DNA of 55,101 nt from Bdellovibrio sp. 28-41-41 (GTDB taxonomy: Bacteria > Bdellovibrionota > Bdellovibrionia > Bdellovibrionales > Bdellovibrionaceae): contig NCGL01000033.1 of assembly GCA_002256935.1 (NCBI GenBank), forward strand, positions 1 to 55,101. Reading direction: 5' to 3'. Below the pieces are notes generated by a model. The model was not told where the DNA came from. It was given only the letters and a program-made list of their open reading frames with translations, and searched no databases. The position numbers and the translations under genes are program-made. Shown here one piece after another: positions 42,300 to 49,210 of this stretch (the stretch's first letter is position 1; each line of letters begins with the position of its first letter).

Positions 42300-42851
42300 A
42301 TGGCAAAAATAATTATGATGGGAATGTCTTTGCGAAAAGATTCGTTCAATAAAAAGCTCATTCACAATGCACATCGCATCTTAAGTGATAGCAAATCAGG
42401 GCACGAATTCGAATTGCTTTCGTTCAATGATTACCCAATGCCTGTTTATAACGCAGATATTGAGGCCCAATCAGGCATACCTGATGATGTTCAAAAGCTG
42501 GGACGAAAAATTACTGAAGCAGATGCACTTATTTTGTCTACGCCTGAATATAATGGCGGAATGCCTGGGGTATTTAAGAATGCCGTCGATTGGGTTTCAC
42601 GTATTTCACCAATGCTATGGCCTGGTAAACAACTACTTCTTTTGGGCGCGTCACCAGGAGGTCTCGGAGCCATCAGAAGTCTTGGACATTCGCGAGTCCC
42701 TCTTGAATCAATCGGTGTATTTGTATTTCCGGAAATGTTTGGGCTATCCCAAGCTCATCAAGCATTTGATGAACATGGAAAGCTAAAGGATCCGGCAACT
42801 GAAGAACGGGTCAAGAAGCTACTTAATAAATTTTGCAATCATCTTCGGTAA
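42300..42851 (+). CDS. NADPH-dependent FMN reductase family protein
   Basis: A 183-aa flavodoxin-fold protein from ATG 42300; the open frame starts earlier (42252) but without homology or ribosome site. Family motifs: IIMMGMSLRKDSFNKKL (phosphate loop, about 4-20), STPEYNGGMPGVFKNAVDWVSR (about 80-101) and LLGASPGGLGAIRSLGHSR. It uses NADPH to reduce FMN, quinones or azo compounds. It heads a likely operon with pirin, OsmC and a small unknown protein. Confidence 0.88.
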   Translation: MAKIIMMGMSLRKDSFNKKLIHNAHRILSDSKSGHEFELLSFNDYPMPVYNADIEAQSGIPDDVQKLGRKITEADALILSTPEYNGGMPGVFKNAVDWVSRISPMLWPGKQLLLLGASPGGLGAIRSLGHSRVPLESIGVFVFPEMFGLSQAHQAFDEHGKLKDPATEERVKKLLNKFCNHLR

Positions 42852-42857
42852 AAAGAA

Positions 42858-43715
42858 ATGATTCAAGTCATAGGAACTGAGCACAATTTAGGCGGAGGAT
42901 TAATCGTCAGAAGAATTCTCCCCAATAGACGCAAACGAATGGTTGGGCCCTTTACGTTTTTAGATCATATGGGTCCCGTGACGGCAGCGCCGAATCAGAA
43001 TACCGATGTTCGACCACATCCACACATCGGACTTTCAACTCTTACGTACTTGTTTGATGGAAAAATGTTTCATAGGGACAGCATTGGATCTGAACAATTG
43101 ATCGTACCAGGCGAGGTTAATTGGATGACAGCGGGCAAAGGAATTTCTCATTCCGAAAGAACGCCCAGTTCTCTTAAGAACATGAGCCGTAACTTACATG
43201 GCCTGCAGTTTTGGGTCGCTCTTCCCGACGGAAAAGAGGAAATTGATCCTCATTTTGAGCACTACAAGCAGGATGAAATTCCGATAGTTGAAGACGATGA
43301 AAAGCGAATTAACTTAGTGTGTGGCGAAGCCTTCGGCGTTAAATCACCAGTTCGCACCACATCGCCATTAATTTTTGCTGATGTAGTGGCCAAACGGAAT
43401 CACATGATTAAACTTTTTTCTCCCAAATTTGAATTCGCAGTTTATATGATAACCGGCGACGCCGAAGTTGATGGGGAAAAGCTTTCATCGCAGTCCATGT
43501 TTGCATTTGATCAGGGCAGCTCGACCAGGTTGAATATTAAAGAAGGTTCTAAGTTCGTTATCATTGGTGGCGAACCGTTTCAAACATCAAGACACATTTG
43601 GTGGAATCTGGTTTCCAGTTCTCGAGAAAAAATTGAAGAAGCAAAACAAAGCTGGAAAGACGGAACTTTTCCAATGGTACCAGGAGAAACTGAGTTTATT
43701 CCTTTGCCAGAATAG
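42858..43715 (+). CDS. Pirin-family cupin protein
   Basis: A 285-aa bicupin. The iron-binding amino cupin is clear: VGPFTFLDHMGPV, RPHPHIGLSTLTYLFDGKMFHRDSIGSEQLIVPGEVNWMTAGKGISHSER (about 47-98), which carries the three His and one Glu ligands, then LHGLQFWVALP. Bacterial pirins can act as quercetin dioxygenases or regulators of metabolism. The gene begins 6 nt after the FMN reductase gene. Confidence 0.92.
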   Translation: MIQVIGTEHNLGGGLIVRRILPNRRKRMVGPFTFLDHMGPVTAAPNQNTDVRPHPHIGLSTLTYLFDGKMFHRDSIGSEQLIVPGEVNWMTAGKGISHSERTPSSLKNMSRNLHGLQFWVALPDGKEEIDPHFEHYKQDEIPIVEDDEKRINLVCGEAFGVKSPVRTTSPLIFADVVAKRNHMIKLFSPKFEFAVYMITGDAEVDGEKLSSQSMFAFDQGSSTRLNIKEGSKFVIIGGEPFQTSRHIWWNLVSSSREKIEEAKQSWKDGTFPMVPGETEFIPLPE

Positions 43716-43724
43716 GAGTACAGA

Positions 43725-44102
43725 ATGACAGTTGGAATTAACACATCAGAGTTAATCGCCAATCTAAAAATACGCGATCATCTTCTTGTTGCAGGTGTTA
43801 GCGAAAAATTAGGTGGCCATGATGAGGGCCCAAATCCCCATGAGATTCTGGAGGCCGCATTGGCAGCGTGTACTATTCTTACCGCTAAGATGTATGCCAC
43901 TCGAAAAGGTTATAAAGTTAAAGCCCTTCATGCCGAGGTTAACATTTTATCCGAGGGTAAAGACTCAAAAATTTCCCGTGAAGTTAAGATTGAAGGAGAT
44001 TTAACCCCTGACGAACGCGCAAGAATTCTTGAAATTATGGAAAAGTGTCCCATACACAAGTTGCTTGAAAGCAATATCACAATTGAAACTAAGCTAATTT
44101 AG
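43725..44102 (+). CDS. OsmC-family thiol peroxidase-like protein
   Basis: A 125-aa protein with an AGGAG ribosome site. Family motifs: the catalytic cysteines lie in ALAACTILTAKMYATRKGY (about 41-59) and MEKCPIHKLLES (about 104-115). OsmC/YhfA proteins reduce organic hydroperoxides or handle electrophiles. It lies 9 nt downstream of pirin and 5 nt upstream of the next gene. Confidence 0.88.
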   Translation: MTVGINTSELIANLKIRDHLLVAGVSEKLGGHDEGPNPHEILEAALAACTILTAKMYATRKGYKVKALHAEVNILSEGKDSKISREVKIEGDLTPDERARILEIMEKCPIHKLLESNITIETKLI

Positions 44103-44107
44103 GACGG

Positions 44108-44368
44108 ATGACCGCGAAGGAAATTACTGTGAACAAAAAATTCATAACCTACAATTTTCAGGAAATTCAGGAAGAGGTTGAACTTGTATTACGGCAAATG
44201 AAAGTGGGCGCCTCACAAGAGGATTTCTATCGCTCTGTTCAGCATATTTATCATCACTTGAACATTGCCTGGAATGCAAGAAATGAAGGTCAGGATACAG
44301 TTTTTGATTTGGATGATCCACGAATGGACTCATGGAAAGAGTTTCCAGCGGACCTGAAATTGATATGA
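44108..44368 (+). CDS. Small protein of unknown function in the pirin/OsmC operon
   Basis: An 86-aa protein with no membrane or signal segment. It is helical with a central FYRSVQHIYHHLNIAWNARNEG stretch rich in His and Asn, and ends WKEFPADLKLI. Its start is 5 nt after osmC, so it is certainly co-transcribed. I do not recognise the family. Confidence 0.6.
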   Translation: MTAKEITVNKKFITYNFQEIQEEVELVLRQMKVGASQEDFYRSVQHIYHHLNIAWNARNEGQDTVFDLDDPRMDSWKEFPADLKLI

Positions 44369-44398
44369 TAGGAAAATAAGCTACTAGCATCTTTGCAC

Positions 44399-44471
44399 CA
44401 GGAGCCGTTTGCTCCTGTGATCGCACGGTCAACGACCAAGCTGTTTAGCTGCATTGTGCTTGTCGTTTGAC
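44399..44471. terminator. Two consecutive hairpins downstream of the pirin/OsmC operon
   Basis: First: CAGGAGC-CGTTT-GCTCCTG (44399-44417). Second: GTCAACGACCAAGC (44428-44441) with GCTTGTCGTTTGAC (44458-44471), 13 pairs with two single-base bulges and a 16-nt loop. No T-run follows either. They probably end or protect the operon transcript. The loop of the second contains AGCTGCATTGTG, also found at 41370-41381. Confidence 0.45.
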
Positions 44472-44736
44472 GGCAGATGTTCCGCTTTCCCTTGAAACTC
44501 AGCTAATCAATCAAAATCTCGGCCTCTACTTTCGCAACGACTTAGATGTGGAAAGACGACTTCAGTGGACGAAGAGTGTGTTTTCAGATGTGGAATTTAC
44601 TTGGCGTCCTGATTGGGGTGGAGAGCGCGACACGGAATACGAAATATCACTGATGTACGGACCCGCATGGAATTGGGCCGCAGGGCTTATGCTTACTGAG
44701 AATAGCACAGGCGTTGGTGCGCAGATTCAATTCTGA
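44467..44736 (+). pseudogene. Carboxy-terminal fragment of a probable outer membrane protein
   Basis: The frame is open for 89 residues from a TTG that lies inside the preceding hairpin, so this start is not credible. The sequence (QNLGLYFRNDLDVERRLQWTKSVFSDVEFTWRPDWGG, then AWNWAAGLMLTENSTGVGAQIQF) has alternating strand pattern and ends in Phe, like the last strands of a barrel. The front of the gene is missing. Confidence 0.4.
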
Positions 44737-45220
44737 TTTTAAAATGGGATTCTTGCTATCTGCGAATCAAAAGTTAAATTAGGACGTTTTTTATGTCGTT
44801 TGAAATTTAGATTTGAGGTGGTGCAAGTAGCGGAGATTCGCAGGCCTACACCGCTTGCCTTTGAGCGTTTCCAATAATGATCTTGATCTAGAAAAACAGG
44901 AGATGTTACTCAACTTCGTCGTCGTTGGCAGAGGCACCAACAGGTATAGAATGACCAAGGCCTCGAAACGGAATATACAAAAATATTTTTGTGGCCCCTG
45001 GCGGACATCCGCCACCCCTCTTTCTGGAAAACCCTCCAAATTCTAAGAACTTAGTCTTAAAATTAAGACTGGTGACAAAACGACCATGAACTTAATATAT
45101 GACATAAGCTCCAAATGGCAGCCCATCTAAGATCAGATCGGCTATATTAAATAAGAAAACATTAAGTTAAGTAAACTGCTAGGCACCAAACTTGTACTAC
45201 CGCATACCGGGGGTACTTGG
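44737..45220. other. Long intergenic region before the sigma-54 operon
   Basis: No credible gene is seen in this 484-bp stretch. It contains a REP-like hairpin TGGCGGA-CA-TCCGCCA (44999-45014), sharing the core of the hairpins at 34099 and 36495. At 45181-45196 AGGCACC-AAAC-TTGTA is a near match to a -24/-12 sigma-54 promoter (GG at 45182-45183, but GT instead of GC at -12). The start of the next operon is a GTG at 45221 after a GGGGG run. Confidence 0.4.
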
Positions 45221-46609
45221 GTGAAGCACAGCATACTCTTAATAGACGATAACATTGCCTATCGTCGTTCAAAAACAGACTTCCTTGAAGATGAAGGCTT
45301 TTTCGTTCGCGCAGTCGAGAGCGGCGACGAAGGAATTGCTCTCATTCGCCAGCATGTTTTTCCATTTTCACTAGCATTGGTTGATTACCACATGCCGGAC
45401 ATGAAGGGACCGCAAACGATCCAAAAAATTCGGGAGCTAGATCCAAACATTACGATCCTCGCTTTGTCTGGCGACGACTCCGTTGAAGCCCATAATGAGT
45501 CTTTGGAATCAGGAGCTGTTTTCTTCGTTGGAAAAGACGTCAGCGAAGCTAAATTTCTTGGGATACTTCATCGTGCTTGCCGTGAAATCGAGAGACGCCT
45601 CAAGCCCGTCGTTATTGCTCCACACAATGAGAAGCAGAAACTAATCGCATCCGTTGGAATGGTCGGCGTATCCGAAGCTATGGCTGAAGTAGCAAATTTA
45701 ATTTTAAAGTTTGCTCCATCTTCTGATTCGGTGTTCATACGAGGCGAAAATGGAACTGGAAAAGAACGTGTTGCAAGAGGCATTCATCAAAACTCAACTA
45801 GAAAAACAAAGCCGTTTATAGCTGTTAATTGCGCCGCTATTCCTGAAAACTTGATTGAGAGCGAATTATTCGGCCATGAAAAAGGAGCCTTCACGGGAGC
45901 AATACGACCGCGCATTGGACATTTTGAGGCTGCGGATGGAGGAACCATATTTTTAGATGAAATCGGAGAGATGCCAAAGCATCTGCAAGCGACCCTTCTT
46001 AGGGTCTTGCAGGAGAAAACGATAACTCCGGTTGGGGCAGTTACAAGTCGAAAGGTTGATTTCAGATTGATCTCAGCAACCAATGCAGATCTTGAGCTAC
46101 TCATCGCAGAAAAAAGCTTTCGCGAAGATCTGTTCTTTCGAATTAATGTTCTGCCTATCAACATAAAGCCTCTGCGTGATCGTCCAGAAGATATTCCAGT
46201 TCTAGCGCACTCATTTTTAGAAAAGATCAATCAGGAATCTGGAGAGCAGAAAGTATTACTCGCAAGTGCCGCCGAAGAACTTCAAAAAATGAAGTGGCCT
46301 GGAAACGTTCGCGAGCTTGAGCATTGCATACGCTTTCTTGCGAATATGTCTTCAGAAAAGACTTTGGATGCCAGTCTATTAAAGGGCCGCAGGGATCTGA
46401 ATAGACCGAAGCAAAAACCAGCTGACCTAGAGGCACTCAAATTCACGCAAATGTCTTCTGAGAAAAATCTGGTTTTGAAAGCTCTAGAGCAAGGCGGCTC
46501 GATTTCCGCGGCGGCGCGGATTTTAAATATCAGCCGAAGCACTGTCCGAGAGAAAATGAAAAAATACGATATTGAATTCAAACAACTCGCCGAGGGGGTA
46601 GAAGTATGA
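45221..46609 (+). CDS. Sigma-54-dependent response regulator, first gene of the YcaO/peptide-sensing operon
   Basis: A 462-aa protein from GTG 45221. Receiver (about 3-120): LLIDDN, phosphoacceptor in ALVDYHMPDMKG (about 52) and Lys in FFVGKD. AAA+ domain (about 150-375): Walker A GENGTGKE, canonical GAFTGA loop in HEKGAFTGAIRPR, Walker B TIFLDEIGE. A Fis-type helix-turn-helix ends it (ISAAARILNISRSTVREKMKKY). It should turn on a sigma-54 promoter when phosphorylated, probably by the hybrid kinase at 49207. Its stop overlaps the next start (ATGA). Confidence 0.92.
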   Translation: MKHSILLIDDNIAYRRSKTDFLEDEGFFVRAVESGDEGIALIRQHVFPFSLALVDYHMPDMKGPQTIQKIRELDPNITILALSGDDSVEAHNESLESGAVFFVGKDVSEAKFLGILHRACREIERRLKPVVIAPHNEKQKLIASVGMVGVSEAMAEVANLILKFAPSSDSVFIRGENGTGKERVARGIHQNSTRKTKPFIAVNCAAIPENLIESELFGHEKGAFTGAIRPRIGHFEAADGGTIFLDEIGEMPKHLQATLLRVLQEKTITPVGAVTSRKVDFRLISATNADLELLIAEKSFREDLFFRINVLPINIKPLRDRPEDIPVLAHSFLEKINQESGEQKVLLASAAEELQKMKWPGNVRELEHCIRFLANMSSEKTLDASLLKGRRDLNRPKQKPADLEALKFTQMSSEKNLVLKALEQGGSISAAARILNISRSTVREKMKKYDIEFKQLAEGVEV

Positions 46610-46890
46610 AAATGACAATCTTAATCGCTGTAGCAGCCTTGATTGGAGTGAACGTCACTGCGTTTGCTGATGCTGAACAGGCCAAGAAGTTAACACCACT
46701 TCAGAAAGCGCAGATCGCGTGGGCCATCAGAATTTTAGGTGAAACAAAAACACTTACGATCAATCAAAATCAGTGTGTTGAGTTCGACCAAGATATTCTG
46801 AATGTTCTTGAAGCCGAAGGTCATATCCAATCCGGTGGCGCACATCCAACGACTATATGCGTAGGTGCCAGCGGTGGAATTACAAAGTAG
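46606..46890 (+). CDS. Small exported protein (possible peptide signal or substrate)
   Basis: A 94-aa protein coupled to the regulator by ATGA. Residues 1-22 are a Sec signal peptide ending FADA. The mature part, about 72 residues, starts with a helical KKLTPLQKAQIAWAIRILGETK and then a strand-rich half with two cysteines (57 and 85) that could pair in the periplasm. The end is Gly/Ser/Thr-rich (ICVGASGGITK). I recognise no family. Its position beside a peptide-type binding protein and a YcaO-like enzyme makes it the natural candidate for a ligand or modified product, but a Sec signal argues against a classic ribosomal-peptide leader. Confidence 0.7.
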   Translation: MKMTILIAVAALIGVNVTAFADAEQAKKLTPLQKAQIAWAIRILGETKTLTINQNQCVEFDQDILNVLEAEGHIQSGGAHPTTICVGASGGITK

Positions 46891-46895
46891 TCTAT

Positions 46896-48434
46896 ATGAA
46901 GAGGGTTAACTTTAAGATCATTCTAGTTGTTGGCCTTGCGTTTTTTGCAGCGGGAGCAGTTTTTATGAAATCAACAAACAATGAGAGAACTTTACGAGTT
47001 GCATTTCCAGTTAAGTTGAAAGCAGCGGCGTATGAGCCAACAAATATCAATCTCGATCACGAATACATTTTTTTAGAGAATGTCTTTTCACCACTAGTGG
47101 AGATCTCGAAAGATGGATCTATCGAATCCGGCGTGGCTGAAAAAATGGATTGGACTGGCGACGAACTAAAATTGACGATCCGAAAAACACTAAAGACCGC
47201 TTCAGGAAAGCAGATCACACCAGATGATGTTGTATTTTCTTTGAAGCGATTATTGGTTCTTTCGGGAAATACTCACGGTAATTTTAAGGACATTGTTTGC
47301 CCAGGGGTAAACTTGAAAACTGTAGAAGATGACTGTCCTGGAATTAGAAAAGACCACCACAGTGTTTATCTGAATGCCAAAGGTCGAAAATCTTTTTTGA
47401 TGCCGATGCTTGGAGCCATAGATTTTGCTGTCATTCCTAGATCAAGTGTTGATCCGAAAACTTTGAAGATCGTCGATTTTTCTGAAACTAGCGGACCTTA
47501 TTGGTTAGAGAAAGAAAATGAATCTGGAGAGGCTACGCTGAAGCTGAACCCGTATCACTATTTTGCATCAAAGGATATTGCGGAAACAATCGTCCTTGTT
47601 CCTACTGATACGACGAAGCCCGAAAGTAGCTTGAAAGATTTAGAGGAAGGTCGTGTTGACCACTTAACGACGGTTGATGCATCAAAAGCAGACAAGATTA
47701 TTCGCTTTGCGCAGAAGCATCCAGACTTTGAAAGTCATGTTACGATGAAAATTCGTAGCCTATTCATTGTTTTCACAGAACGAGGACGCAAAGAACTATC
47801 TTCAGATGAACGTCGCTATATTGGCGACAAAATGAAAACCGTATTCTCCTCGATCTACGCAGAGATTCCTGGCTTTGAACAACGAGCTGAGTTTTTTCCT
47901 AGTCTTGGCGAGGGTGGCTTAACTCAAGCACAACGAGAAAAATTAGAATCTATGCGCGAGTTGAAGAAAGCAGAACCAAAGAAGCACTTCAAAATCGGGA
48001 TAATCAAAAGAACTGGTTATGAAGAGTGGGCGAATCCTATCGCGGCTGCTTTGCCACAGGCCGATTGTTACAAGGAGACGAACGTTCCTGATTTCAAGAA
48101 GTATGATAAGCCTGACGATGTTCCTCACGCATGGATCGCCTCTACTGATACAGGATTCATGGAAGACATCAGTCTGATTTCTTATTCTCTCAATGCTGGT
48201 CTACTGGGGCTGTCAAAAGAACAGCGATCCAAATGGCTTGCTGATTATATGGCGACCGACGACAAAGGCTCACGCATCAATAAACTCAAGGAGCTGCACT
48301 ATCAAGCTCTTGCAGAACCAGCCATCGTCCCGTTGATAGCTTCTCCGTATGCAGCACTGGCAAGAAAACCTTGGAAGATCGAACTTTCAGATCTTTACGC
48401 AAATAATCAATTATGGCGAATCACACTCCGCTAG
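46896..48434 (+). CDS. Peptide-type solute-binding protein (SBP_bac_5), membrane anchored, without transporter
   Basis: A 512-aa protein from ATG 46896. Residues 6-24 are one hydrophobic helix (IILVVGLAFFAAGAVFM) with no clear cleavage site, so it may stay anchored. The fold signature is that of oligopeptide-binding proteins: TLRVAFPVKLKAAAYEPTN, EYIFLENVFSPLVEI, LKLTIRKTLKTASGKQITPDDVVFSLKRLL. No permease or ATPase is encoded nearby. In this operon it more likely presents a ligand to the sensor kinase than feeds a transporter. It overlaps the YcaO-like gene by 22 nt. Confidence 0.85.
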   Translation: MKRVNFKIILVVGLAFFAAGAVFMKSTNNERTLRVAFPVKLKAAAYEPTNINLDHEYIFLENVFSPLVEISKDGSIESGVAEKMDWTGDELKLTIRKTLKTASGKQITPDDVVFSLKRLLVLSGNTHGNFKDIVCPGVNLKTVEDDCPGIRKDHHSVYLNAKGRKSFLMPMLGAIDFAVIPRSSVDPKTLKIVDFSETSGPYWLEKENESGEATLKLNPYHYFASKDIAETIVLVPTDTTKPESSLKDLEEGRVDHLTTVDASKADKIIRFAQKHPDFESHVTMKIRSLFIVFTERGRKELSSDERRYIGDKMKTVFSSIYAEIPGFEQRAEFFPSLGEGGLTQAQREKLESMRELKKAEPKKHFKIGIIKRTGYEEWANPIAAALPQADCYKETNVPDFKKYDKPDDVPHAWIASTDTGFMEDISLISYSLNAGLLGLSKEQRSKWLADYMATDDKGSRINKLKELHYQALAEPAIVPLIASPYAALARKPWKIELSDLYANNQLWRITLR

Positions 48435-49210
48435 CCTCGTGGCTTTATTCTAAACGGACTGAGTTGAATGCTCGATTTCGAGAGTTCAACTGGCCTTCAC
48501 GGATCTTTCCGGGCGTCTTCGACTTTGAGACCACGATTAGCTGGCGGGGTATCGAAGCGAATGGCAGAGGCGTTGATTCGAGCAGAGAAATTGCTCTGGA
48601 AAAGTCCGTTGCCGAAGCTATTGAGCGTTTAATTTGTCTGACGTTAGGATTTGACTCCGTCGGTTTTGCTATCGCCGGAACGCACGATCCATCTCAACAC
48701 GCAAAAGATGAATGCCTCGAAAGATTCTTCCTGAATGAACACTTGAAAAAAGGCATAACACTCTACAGCGCAAATGTGGATTTTCCTGAAGCAGAGAAAT
48801 TAAAGATGCTAGTGCCAACGGCTGAAGTCAGCTTTTACAGAATGAATACACCGAAAAATCTTTTTGGCATTTCTTGCCGTATTCATTTGGCCGATTCAAA
48901 AAAATCGTCTTTAGGCTTCGCTCTTTCTGAAACCTTAGATCATGCGGCACGACGTTCTTTCTTTGAAGCACTTCCTAGTTTTGCATGGCTAGCTTCAGAC
49001 GAAAAACTTGAATTGAATGAGCTTCCTTGGCACCTGAAGAATGCGTTTATTGAAAGACTAGAATCGTTATTTACCGAAAATGATGGATTTCAAGCAGATC
49101 AAATAAAATCTCCCTCGCTATCGTCCATTGAGCTAGATTTGACCTCGTTACCTATTTTTGAAGGCGCACCGATCCAGACAGCTCGCTATCAGATTGCGAG
49201 TTTAGAATGA
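48413..49210 (+). CDS. Short YcaO-like protein
   Basis: A 265-aa protein. YcaO hallmarks seen: the glycine-rich NGRGVDSS (50-57) followed by ALEKSVAEAIERL with SxxExxER (65-72), part of the unusual ATP site of the family; then HAKDECLERFF (96-106), like the second acidic helix; and GFALSETLDHAARRSFFEALPS (168-189), like the RxxxE helix. Full enzymes are about 400 aa or longer, and the proline-rich end typical of azoline formers is absent. YcaO enzymes use ATP to activate peptide amides for heterocycle, thioamide or amidine formation. Activity here is uncertain. It ends in ATGA overlap with the kinase. Confidence 0.65.
   Translation: MANHTPLASWLYSKRTELNARFREFNWPSRIFPGVFDFETTISWRGIEANGRGVDSSREIALEKSVAEAIERLICLTLGFDSVGFAIAGTHDPSQHAKDECLERFFLNEHLKKGITLYSANVDFPEAEKLKMLVPTAEVSFYRMNTPKNLFGISCRIHLADSKKSSLGFALSETLDHAARRSFFEALPSFAWLASDEKLELNELPWHLKNAFIERLESLFTENDGFQADQIKSPSLSSIELDLTSLPIFEGAPIQTARYQIASLE

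Noticed and set aside
44428..44471. Integron attC-like site
   Set aside because: The imperfect hairpin is suggestive, but the conserved GTTRRRY/RYYYAAC ends are absent and there is no integron integrase or cassette array.
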